Of a DNA stretch of 36,866 bases, positions 10,402 through 18,002 are shown piece by piece; the first letter of the stretch is position 1, and every line of letters starts with the position of its first letter. The position numbers were made by a program, and so were the translations under genes. The stretch spans positions 1 to 36,866 of the forward strand of contig JAHIJO010000205.1 of NCBI GenBank assembly GCA_018898455.1, in the 5' to 3' direction. The notes under the pieces are model-generated. The model ran no database searches, had not been told where the DNA came from, and saw nothing but the letters and a program-made list of their open reading frames with translations. Origin of the DNA: Verrucomicrobiota bacterium (GTDB lineage Bacteria; Verrucomicrobiota; Kiritimatiellia; JAAZAB01).

Positions 10402-11145
10402 TTACATTCCCGCCTCATGAAGATATTGGCGGCTGACGGCCAGGTCCAGCAGGGATTCCCTCAAGTGCGTATCATGTTCCACAAAAATCCAGCCGTCATA
10501 TTCCGACTTCACCAACTCCTTGAGAAACTCCGGGTGATCCTGGCCGCTATTGCCGGCTCCCAATTCGCAAAAACGACCGCGTTCCTGCCAGCGATCCAGG
10601 CCGATACTCGGTTTGGTGACCAGCCATTCCTTAACGTGAACCGCCGCCAGACGACTGGCATATCGGCGCACGATGTCAATCGGATCGCCGCCCGCGGCAG
10701 CCAGATGTCCCGTGTCGAGGACCAGCCCGCACTCCGGACAGCGGGCAAGAAATTCCTCCAACTGGGCCTGCGATTCCACCAGCGATCCGAGATGATTATG
10801 AAGACCAACGCGGAGGCCATACCGGGCACATGCCTTGACCTGAATATTCGCCTGACGGCAGAACGTGTCAAAGTCCTTGCCATTCACACCGGCCCAGACA
10901 TACGGTTTCCCCAGCGCCGCCGTCCACTCAATGGAAGTTTCCGGCGTCGGCCCCCGGCAGGTGGTGAAATCCATGCCCAGACGCCGGTAGACCGCCGCTT
11001 TTCCGATCGCCTGATCCGCTGAAATCGCCTCCAGCCGCTCCACACCTTCAAAACCGATTTCCTTGAGGCGGACCAAGCGCTCTTCGATATCAAAACAACC
11101 GCCGTCCCAAACATTCATTCCGTAATCAGCAACGCCAATGCGCAT
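10402..11145 (-). CDS. Sugar phosphate isomerase/epimerase, xylose isomerase-like TIM barrel
   Basis: A 247-aa single-domain TIM barrel of the IolE/xylose isomerase-like family. Metal-ligand strands are recognisable: GLHNHLGSLVES (115-125), LDTGHLAAAGGDP (D144, H147), HVKEW (H170) and FVEHD (E224). Members isomerise, epimerise or dehydrate keto-sugars and inosose with a divalent metal. It is the first gene of the minus-strand operon, with an AGGAAAGGG SD and a good promoter candidate upstream, and is followed by the Gfo/Idh oxidoreductase that usually works with it. Confidence 0.88.
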   Translation of the reverse strand: MRIGVADYGMNVWDGGCFDIEERLVRLKEIGFEGVERLEAISADQAIGKAAVYRRLGMDFTTCRGPTPETSIEWTAALGKPYVWAGVNGKDFDTFCRQANIQVKACARYGLRVGLHNHLGSLVESQAQLEEFLARCPECGLVLDTGHLAAAGGDPIDIVRRYASRLAAVHVKEWLVTKPSIGLDRWQERGRFCELGAGNSGQDHPEFLKELVKSEYDGWIFVEHDTHLRESLLDLAVSRQYLHEAGM

Positions 11146-11223
11146 GGAATACCCTTTCCTTTATTACAAGCCGAATCTTGCTCTCGACCGCCGGGAGCAG
11201 GAAAAGAACCGCTAAAGTGAAAA

Positions 11224-11252
11224 TTAGTATGCTATAAATGCCCCCGAGTCAA
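11224..11252 (-). promoter_or_regulatory. Promoter of the leftward carbohydrate operon
   Basis: On the minus strand TTGACT (11252-11247), a 17-bp spacer and TACTAA (11229-11224). Predicted initiation near 11217 gives a leader of about 70 nt before the isomerase ATG at 11145. Confidence 0.45.
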
Positions 11253-11277
11253 TCTATCATTATGCACGGTTTGATCA

Positions 11278-11305
11278 TGGACAATCGTGACGATTACGCT
11301 AGAAT
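11278..11305 (+). promoter_or_regulatory. Promoter of the rightward operon
   Basis: TGGACA (11278-11283), a 16-bp spacer and TAGAAT (11300-11305), each one base off the sigma-70 consensus. Predicted initiation near 11312 lies about 35 bases before the SD of the 36-aa small ORF. It is back-to-back with the leftward promoter, leaving about 25 bp between the two -35 boxes for a shared regulator. Confidence 0.45.
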
Positions 11306-11362
11306 GCTATTACTTTGATTCAACCATCCATCGCAGGAATTGGAAACAAGGAGGGCACGATC

Positions 11363-11473
11363 ATGTGTAAATGTTGTGGCTGTAAACCCGTCAAGCGATC
11401 ATCGGCGAAGAAGCCGGCCCGCAAGGCCAAAACGAAAAAAGGAAATAAGCACGTCAGGCATCGGTCTGCATGA
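11363..11473 (+). CDS. 36-aa Cys-rich, highly basic small protein
   Basis: Not listed in the ORF track. The ATG at 11363 follows a near-ideal SD (AAGGAGG, 11348-11354, spacing 8) and is the first start after the promoter candidate. The product opens MCKCCGCK, four cysteines in six residues, then a Lys/Arg/Ala tail (KKPARKAKTKK) ending in HVRHRSA. The Cys cluster suggests metal or Fe-S binding. The histone H1-like tail suggests nucleic acid or phosphate contact. Both are inference. It is out of frame with the 5' extension of the next gene in the track, which I therefore treat as noncoding. It may be a small regulator or a leader peptide for the downstream glycosidase gene. I do not recognise the family. 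Confidence 0.6.
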   Translation: MCKCCGCKPVKRSSAKKPARKAKTKKGNKHVRHRSA

Positions 11474-11531
11474 CGCCGGCGCCGGATACTGTTCCCCCGC
11501 CGGCTTGATTGCGGCAACCATCGGAGGATGT

Positions 11532-13127
11532 ATGATCCAAGCCTGGGTATGCGATTCGTTAGAACGCGTTTTCCCATCTTCAACACCTCAACGATCCCTT
11601 TTGCGGTTGGATGTCGCGCGGGGTGAAAAATTCAGTTTTCAGGTCGCCGTCATTCCGGATTGCCCGCTTGTGCTCAACGCCAAGGTGAATTGCGCCCCGG
11701 GGCTCACCGCCATTATCCGGCGGGTTGGTTATGTTCCCCTGCTCCGCCGAAACGAGAGCGCAACGGCAAATAACACCGAAGGCTACGACGTCATCCCCGG
11801 GTTGGTGCCGGATCCTCTCTACGATGATTTTCAATATACTCTGCCGCCCAGGTCCGCCAGCGCCTTCTGGATTTCCGGTATGGCGGCACCCGACTGCCGT
11901 CCCGGTCTGAAAAAAATCCAAGTTGTTCTTGCGTCCACCGACCTGCATCGGAAAGAGGCTGTCACGCTGACCGCCGGCATTCAGGTTCATCCGGTCCGAC
12001 TTCGGCCGCGGAGCGGATTTGACGTAACCCACTGGTTCTACGCCGATGCGCTTTGCGACTGGTATAAAGCGGATCCCTGGACAGAGGATTTCTGGAGGAT
12101 CGTTCCACCATACATACGCAACGTCGCTGCCCACGGTCAGAATGTTCTCTATGTCCCGGTGTTCACTCCGCCGCTTGACGGTGTGAAACGCCCCACGCAA
12201 CTGCTGGGCGTCCGCCGGACGGGAAAGGATAAATACGCATTTGATTGGTCCCAGGTCAGGCGCTGGATCCGGACAGCCCGGCAATGCGGGATTGAAAAAT
12301 TCGAGTGGTGTCACCTGTTCACCCAATGGGGCGCCCGATTTGCCATCCGCATCTATCAGAATCAATTTAGCGAAGATACTCTCCTGTGGCCGCCTGAAAC
12401 TCCCGGCACGGGTGAAATCTACCGGGCGTTTCTGGCTCAATTTCTGCCGCAACTGCACCGGTTTTTGCTCCGGGAAAAACTACTGGACCGGTCCCTATTC
12501 CACCTCTCGGATGAGCCTCATGGCGACGAGCATCTGGAGAGCTACCGACAAACCCGGGCCATGCTCCGGGAACTGGCACCCTGGATGAAAGTCATGGACG
12601 CGCTCAGCGATATCCGCTTTGCGAAAGAAAAACTCGTGGACATGCCTGTCCCCAGCATCCGCACCGCCAAACAGTTCTGGGCGGAGCAGATTCCCTGCTG
12701 GCACTACTACTGCTGTTCGCCGCGCGGGGATTATCTTAACCGTCATCTTGAAACCCCGCTGGCGCTCATCCGCATGTCCGGCTGGCTGTTCTACCGGTTC
12801 CAGGCCCGCGGATTCCTCCACTGGGGCTACAATTACTGGTACAAGAGCCAAACCCGCCAGTTGATCAATCCTTTCTTCGAATCCGACGGTCTGGCCGCGC
12901 CGGGCTGGGTCAGCGGCGATCCGTTTGTGGTCTATCCGGGACCGAACGGGCCGCTGGATTCCATCCGCTGGGAAGTGTTCGCGGAATCACTGCAGGATTA
13001 TCAGCTGCTCCAGACCCTGAACATTTCGCCGGAAAAGCTGGCCGGAGAATTTGTGGATTACAATCAGTTCCCCAAGTCGGCAGCATGGCTCCGGAGCCGG
13101 CGGCGCCGCCTGCTACAAACAAAATAA
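11532..13127 (+). CDS. GH123/DUF4091-like glycoside hydrolase
   Basis: A protein of 531 aa from the ATG at 11532, where GGAGG lies immediately upstream. The track's 64-residue extension overlaps the small ORF and is rejected. The N-terminal beta-sandwich carries the family pattern WVCDSLERVF...RGEKFSFQVAV and RRVGYVPL. The C-terminal TIM barrel holds HLSDEPH, with D327-E328 matching the Asp-Glu pair used by GH123 N-acetyl-beta-galactosaminidases in substrate-assisted catalysis. It ends with the DUF4091-type region (GWLFYRFQARGFLHWGYNYWY and SIRWEVFAESLQDYQLL). No signal peptide, so it is cytoplasmic. A beta-glycosidase on amino or neutral sugars is likely. A paralogue lies at 25535-27325. Confidence 0.82.
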   Translation: MIQAWVCDSLERVFPSSTPQRSLLRLDVARGEKFSFQVAVIPDCPLVLNAKVNCAPGLTAIIRRVGYVPLLRRNESATANNTEGYDVIPGLVPDPLYDDFQYTLPPRSASAFWISGMAAPDCRPGLKKIQVVLASTDLHRKEAVTLTAGIQVHPVRLRPRSGFDVTHWFYADALCDWYKADPWTEDFWRIVPPYIRNVAAHGQNVLYVPVFTPPLDGVKRPTQLLGVRRTGKDKYAFDWSQVRRWIRTARQCGIEKFEWCHLFTQWGARFAIRIYQNQFSEDTLLWPPETPGTGEIYRAFLAQFLPQLHRFLLREKLLDRSLFHLSDEPHGDEHLESYRQTRAMLRELAPWMKVMDALSDIRFAKEKLVDMPVPSIRTAKQFWAEQIPCWHYYCCSPRGDYLNRHLETPLALIRMSGWLFYRFQARGFLHWGYNYWYKSQTRQLINPFFESDGLAAPGWVSGDPFVVYPGPNGPLDSIRWEVFAESLQDYQLLQTLNISPEKLAGEFVDYNQFPKSAAWLRSRRRRLLQTK

Positions 13128-13158
13128 ATCCTGGTTTTCTTTAAGGGAGGAACATGAA

Positions 13159-14418
13159 ATGAGCGAAAATTGTCCCCATGATTGTCAGGCTTCCAAATGG
13201 AAGGAGTCACGAAAAGATCCCGTTCGCGAAGAATTGCTGAGTCAAGGCAAAGAACCTGATTTTGAGACCATAAGCGCCTTGTTTTCCGCGACAACAGGTG
13301 CTGCGGCCTTTGATCAGACCGTCATCAATGGCAATATCGAGCGATTAAAGACAGTTCCCGAAGTTAATACCGGTTGTCATTTTCTGGATCTCTCCGTAAA
13401 GACAGGCCTCGCCTTTATTGATGCCACCTTCCAAGGCGACCATCCCAAGTATGGCGTGAAGGTATATGGAGAGAATTGCCATGACGGCTTCCCGCCGACG
13501 ATAATCGCCGCCGTGGACGCATTGTCAGCCTGGGGATTGAATCTGCGCGCAAGGCAAATTTTTCGGTACTGGATTCTGAACTTGATCCATGCTGATGGCA
13601 CTATTGACTATTATGGTCCTTCAATCAGCGAATACGGACAACTCCTCCACACGGCCGCCTGCCTGGAAGAACGCGCCGGCATTGAAGGATGGTGGCATGA
13701 TTGTTTCCCGCCGCTGGATCGCCTGGCAGATCACCTTCTCAAGCTTCGGACCAGTGCAGAAAAAGATGACGGACTTATTGTCGGATCCCCCGAGGCGGAT
13801 GAAAGAAAAGAATTCGGCAAATACTTCCACAATAATGCCTGGGCAGCTAAAGGACTTCAGCGGTGGGCAGACTTGTGCGAGCGACGAAGCGTTGCGCCAT
13901 CGACGGCAATCGACCGAATCCGAAATACCGCAAAGGCTATCGAAAAAGATACGCTTGAAGCAATTCGTAAATGTTGGCCGGACGATCCTGCCGACTGGTG
14001 GCTCACTCCGCGAGTAGAGCCGCTGAAACGTCCCCAATCCCTTACCGACACCAGGGAGGCGTCTTATACAAATTACCGGTATTGGCCGGAACTGCTTTCA
14101 AGCGGTGTTCTCCCAAATGAAATGGCCAACAGGATTGTCGACGCGCGCTTGTCCGCCGGCGGACAGTTCTGTGGTATGACGCGGTTCGCTGACTGGCTTG
14201 ATGATTGGCCTCTGGCCGACTACCTTTATGGGTTATGGGATTTGGGACGAAAGCGTGATTTTCTTCTTTCCCTTTATGGACACATAGCGTATCACCAGGC
14301 AAAAGATCACTTGACCGCATATGAGCAAGTCACATTTCCTCCAGGAAAAGAGAAGGCCGCTTACAGTCTGCCGTGTCAGCTGGTCGCTGCCCGTGCCGCT
14401 CGATTATTGGTGAAGTAA
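13159..14418 (+). CDS. Predicted alpha/alpha-barrel glycosidase or epimerase-like protein
   Basis: A protein of 419 aa from the ATG at 13159, preceded by AAGGGAGG at spacing 8. The track start at 13051 would overlap the previous gene by 77 bp. It is mainly helical, with repeated aromatic and His-rich turns (GTIDYYGPSISEYGQLLHTAACLEE, FGKYFHNNAWAAKGLQRWADL, CGMTRFADWLDDWPLADYLYGLW). This is consistent with a six-hairpin (alpha/alpha)6 barrel, as in several glycosidase and lyase families. I cannot assign a CAZy family or catalytic acids. The N-terminus has CPHDC and no signal peptide. It sits 31 bp behind the GH123-like gene in the operon. Confidence 0.7.
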   Translation: MSENCPHDCQASKWKESRKDPVREELLSQGKEPDFETISALFSATTGAAAFDQTVINGNIERLKTVPEVNTGCHFLDLSVKTGLAFIDATFQGDHPKYGVKVYGENCHDGFPPTIIAAVDALSAWGLNLRARQIFRYWILNLIHADGTIDYYGPSISEYGQLLHTAACLEERAGIEGWWHDCFPPLDRLADHLLKLRTSAEKDDGLIVGSPEADERKEFGKYFHNNAWAAKGLQRWADLCERRSVAPSTAIDRIRNTAKAIEKDTLEAIRKCWPDDPADWWLTPRVEPLKRPQSLTDTREASYTNYRYWPELLSSGVLPNEMANRIVDARLSAGGQFCGMTRFADWLDDWPLADYLYGLWDLGRKRDFLLSLYGHIAYHQAKDHLTAYEQVTFPPGKEKAAYSLPCQLVAARAARLLVK

Positions 14419-14556
14419 AGATGCTGACCGCCATCAAGCAGGATACTATTAACTCATAATTACCGTAAAAATAAGGGGGAAAGCAGAAGATAGATGGGCG
14501 ACGACCATCGCAAAAGTCAACCGCGTGTCAAAGTATTTAACATCGAGGAGGATATC

Positions 14557-17500
14557 ATGCGTATTCATTGGCATATGACGCGATCGGTGAAGGGGAAAAA
14601 GAATCAGGCGACAGCGAAAATTATAATGGCGGGCCTGGGTTTGTTGATCATGGCCGGGCCGCTTTCCGGCGCAACCCGGGTGGCGGTGTATGACGTCGTT
14701 GCCGACGGCGGCACAAGTTACCAGCAGAACGCGATTGTCCAGGCGCTGAAAGCCCAGCCGGATTTCCAGGTGGAGCTTATTCCGGACCTGGCTTTGGAAC
14801 GCTTGTTGAAATATGATGTGCTGGTTCTGCCGGTCGGCAGTGGAGGGATGGACGTGATTTATGCCGGCGGCGGGAAGGCCGGCGGCAGCCAGATGACAAC
14901 AACTGTACCCAGTTTTATCGAGGCCGGCGGCGGCGTGCTTGACTGTTATGGTCATGTCGGCGGCGGCTATCCTCCTGCCAAGGAAAACACGCTTTATCCG
15001 TCTGTGGCAAGTTTAGCCGGTGAATACCGGTTCTTTAAGAAAAAATCGCCTGCATTTAAATCGGTCGGTGATCATCCGGTCTCCGCCGGGATTGACGAAC
15101 TGCGCGCTTCCGTGCCGCCCAAGGGCAATGATTGGATGAAAGACAACGGCACTCTGATGAAGTGCGAACGTAATGGGCAAATCGTTTTTGCCGACCCGGA
15201 AATACCGTACTTCGGAATCGTGATTGCCGGCGACTACGGTGGGGGTCGTGTTGTCATTTCGGGTCTGCTCTTCGGATCGTTGGTGACAAACACAGCGACA
15301 AAAGACGAAATCGTCGAGAAAGAACTTTTAGGCAAGGAGCTGAAGGTAAAGGAGGCGATAGTTATCGACGAGCAGAAAACGCGTCTTCTCGTCAATAGCG
15401 TGAAGTGGTTGGCCACACCGTCAGCAGCGGATAAGTCCAGGGAATATGCCGTCGTTCGCCTGGCAGAAGTGGAAGCGCTGGTAAACGGCCGGACGCAGAA
15501 AATCCAAAAACATGTTGCGGAGTTAAAACAGGCCGAAGCCGAGGCAGGCAAACGCAACACCGACCTGACTGCGTTAAAGGACCAGATCGCCAAAGCTTCC
15601 GCGCTGGCAAGCGAACAGATCGGCAGTTTTGGTGAAGGCATCAAATCGGCCAAGACCAAGATGGACGCCGCGCTGAAGAAACCTTCGCGCGAGGGATTCG
15701 CGGATTTGTTTCTCGGCTTGAACACCTTGGCCGGCCGGCTGAACGCCGACAGCGTTGCAACCATCCTGGCCGTTGATGAGGCTGCCAATGAAACGATGCG
15801 CAAGAGCAATATTAAATTTTCGCGCGCGATGCCGAAATACCCGCGATTCATGTTTCACGTGTTGATGCATGTCCGGATGGGCGAGCCCAGCGATGTGGTC
15901 ATGGACAAGTATTTGCGCGAGCTGGCGGAGGAATTGCACTGCAACGGTGAAGCCGGTCTTGTGGAGGATGTCCGCAGTCCCGGCCAATGGTTCGCCGACG
16001 AAAAGGTCATGAGCCGTTACCTGGCCTATTGCCAGGCGCATGGCCTCAAATGGTTTGCGTTCACAACCAATCCGATGGGCACCGGTTTGGAGACGAACGG
16101 CGCCGTCGAGTTATACGCCCGGTCGCCCGCCTTTGCGGGATTGTTTCTTGACGAGCCCATTTACTTGTTTGGCCGGGGCAACTACAGCATGCAATATCCG
16201 GACATGGACGCGCATTTCCGCGAGTTCCTGAAAAAGAATTACAGCACCGAGGAACTGAAGAAGCTGTTGATCAATCCCGATACGATCCAACTGAGTAAAT
16301 TCGACGATAGCGCTCTGCTCAAAGATCCGTCAAAGGGTGCCGTCAACCCGGAACTGGACAAGGTGCTTGACCCGGTCGTGGACAGGGCGGCGCGAGACGA
16401 CTATCAAAAGGCGCTCTGGATGGTGACCGGCGAGTTTTTCCGGGACGAAATGCGGAGCACGATGGAAAAACCCATCGGCCTGATGAAGAAGATTGATCCC
16501 GACCTGACTGCATGGATCAATCTGAATATTTCTCCGGCGTACAGTTTCGGCCAAAGCGTAACTGCCAGCGGCGATATCGCCGACGTGGTAGGGTTTGATC
16601 CCTACAATTCCGGCGCGATTGCAGAATGCGTGATGATGGAGATGGCGCGCGGTGGAGGCGTCGGCAAAAAGATATGGGGCATTGCTTTTGGCGGCGGCAA
16701 ATACACCTGGAATCAGTCGCTGTATCGTCGCCACCTCTACAATCTTGTTCTGCACGCGGACGGGGTGGCCATATTCGCTTGGAGCGGAATATACAAGCAC
16801 CAGCACGGCTGGAGTGATGGGAGGCCGGGCTGGTCGCCCGGCTTCTGGGAGCAGACTGCGGATGTCTTCAAGAATGTGGAGAAGGTCGAGGACTACCTGT
16901 GCGACCGGCAATCAATGGCGAAAGTGGCGTTGCTGATGTCCGAGCGAACGATGTGGGGCAACTACTTCGTGCCTTGGGGAGGAAAAGGCCAGGGCACCCG
17001 TTACTTTAGCACGATCGTTGCCCTGTACGCGGCGCTCCAACAGTCACATGTGCCGACCGACATCATCTTTGCCGAGAAATTCAGCAAGCTAAACCTGTCC
17101 AAATACGCGGTACTCATCTGTCCGACCGCAGGGTGCCTGGAAGACGCCGAGATGGCCGCCTTGCGCGAGTGGGTGAAGGCGGGCGGCGTCCTGCTGGCCA
17201 CATCGCGCACCAGCGGGAATGACCGCTACGGCCGCCAACGCCAGGACTACGCACTGAGCGATATGTTCCGCGCGTCGTATCAGGAGACGAAGGCGGATAA
17301 GGACATCATGAAGGTGCTCAATTCCCCGCTTAGTATCCAAGCGACAAATCTTGAGTATAACGCTGATGAGCGCGACGTGCTGAAGGCGTTGTCCGGCGGG
17401 ACGGTGATCGGTCAGTGGAGCGACGGCAGTACCGCGGCGGTACTGGCCGACTACGGCAAAGGCGCCTGCATATTTGCCGGGACAACCTTCCTTGGCCTGG

Positions 17501-17985
17501 GTTATGACGGCCTCGGCAGTGCACGTCACTGGCCGGCGCGGTTCCGGTTCAAGCCGGGGGTGCGCGAGTTCCTGGACGGCTGCGTGAACTGGGGCTTAAA
17601 GCGGCAGGGTCTTGACTCGGCCGTCGTGTTGGATAAAGACCTGCTTGACCTGATGGTGGACGTGCGCACGCAGAAGACGGCGGAAGGTCAGGAGCGGCTG
17701 ATCGTGCAGTTCCTGGATTATGGCGATGTCTATACACTGGATCCGACCAAGGCCAAGAGCGTGCCGTTCAAGACCGGCGTGCCGGATGATTGTTACGTGG
17801 CGCATCCGCATAAAGCAATAACGCTGAAGGTGCGCTTGCCGGAGGGCTGGGCGCCGGACAAAGTCAAGGCCATGAATCCGCTGACGGGCAAGGAACTGGC
17901 CGGGAAAGCTGATGGAAAATATTTCAGCCTGAATATCGATCAATTTGTGCTCTACAACATCATCGTCCTGGAGGCGGGGAAATAA
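14557..17985 (+). CDS. Large secreted multidomain barrel protein with GATase-like flanks
   Basis: A protein of 1142 aa from the ATG at 14557 (SD GAGGAGG). The signal sequence is at about 20-39 (IIMAGLGLLIMAGPLSGA), after an unusual basic n-region. Residues 40-285 resemble a class I glutamine amidotransferase-like or ThuA-like fold (YDVLVLPVGSGG, EAGGGVLDCYGH, GGGRVVISG). A coiled coil follows at about 300-360. Next is a TIM-barrel-like domain with LFLDEP (D532-E533, probable catalytic acids). Then comes a second GATase-like domain resembling the GH42 trimerisation domain (KYAVLICPTAGCLEDAEM, EWVKAGGVLLATSR, GKGACIFAGTTFLG). A C-terminal beta domain ends the protein. It is probably an exported glycosidase or glycan-binding enzyme. 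I do not recognise a named family. Confidence 0.72.
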   Translation: MRIHWHMTRSVKGKKNQATAKIIMAGLGLLIMAGPLSGATRVAVYDVVADGGTSYQQNAIVQALKAQPDFQVELIPDLALERLLKYDVLVLPVGSGGMDVIYAGGGKAGGSQMTTTVPSFIEAGGGVLDCYGHVGGGYPPAKENTLYPSVASLAGEYRFFKKKSPAFKSVGDHPVSAGIDELRASVPPKGNDWMKDNGTLMKCERNGQIVFADPEIPYFGIVIAGDYGGGRVVISGLLFGSLVTNTATKDEIVEKELLGKELKVKEAIVIDEQKTRLLVNSVKWLATPSAADKSREYAVVRLAEVEALVNGRTQKIQKHVAELKQAEAEAGKRNTDLTALKDQIAKASALASEQIGSFGEGIKSAKTKMDAALKKPSREGFADLFLGLNTLAGRLNADSVATILAVDEAANETMRKSNIKFSRAMPKYPRFMFHVLMHVRMGEPSDVVMDKYLRELAEELHCNGEAGLVEDVRSPGQWFADEKVMSRYLAYCQAHGLKWFAFTTNPMGTGLETNGAVELYARSPAFAGLFLDEPIYLFGRGNYSMQYPDMDAHFREFLKKNYSTEELKKLLINPDTIQLSKFDDSALLKDPSKGAVNPELDKVLDPVVDRAARDDYQKALWMVTGEFFRDEMRSTMEKPIGLMKKIDPDLTAWINLNISPAYSFGQSVTASGDIADVVGFDPYNSGAIAECVMMEMARGGGVGKKIWGIAFGGGKYTWNQSLYRRHLYNLVLHADGVAIFAWSGIYKHQHGWSDGRPGWSPGFWEQTADVFKNVEKVEDYLCDRQSMAKVALLMSERTMWGNYFVPWGGKGQGTRYFSTIVALYAALQQSHVPTDIIFAEKFSKLNLSKYAVLICPTAGCLEDAEMAALREWVKAGGVLLATSRTSGNDRYGRQRQDYALSDMFRASYQETKADKDIMKVLNSPLSIQATNLEYNADERDVLKALSGGTVIGQWSDGSTAAVLADYGKGACIFAGTTFLGLGYDGLGSARHWPARFRFKPGVREFLDGCVNWGLKRQGLDSAVVLDKDLLDLMVDVRTQKTAEGQERLIVQFLDYGDVYTLDPTKAKSVPFKTGVPDDCYVAHPHKAITLKVRLPEGWAPDKVKAMNPLTGKELAGKADGKYFSLNIDQFVLYNIIVLEAGK

Positions 17986-18002
17986 TAGAAGGGACTAACT
18001 AC

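Noticed and set aside
11340-11531. N-terminal extension of the GH123-like ORF
   Set aside because: Overlaps the well-supported 36-aa small ORF in another frame and precedes the conserved domain. The start with GGAGG at 11532 is better.
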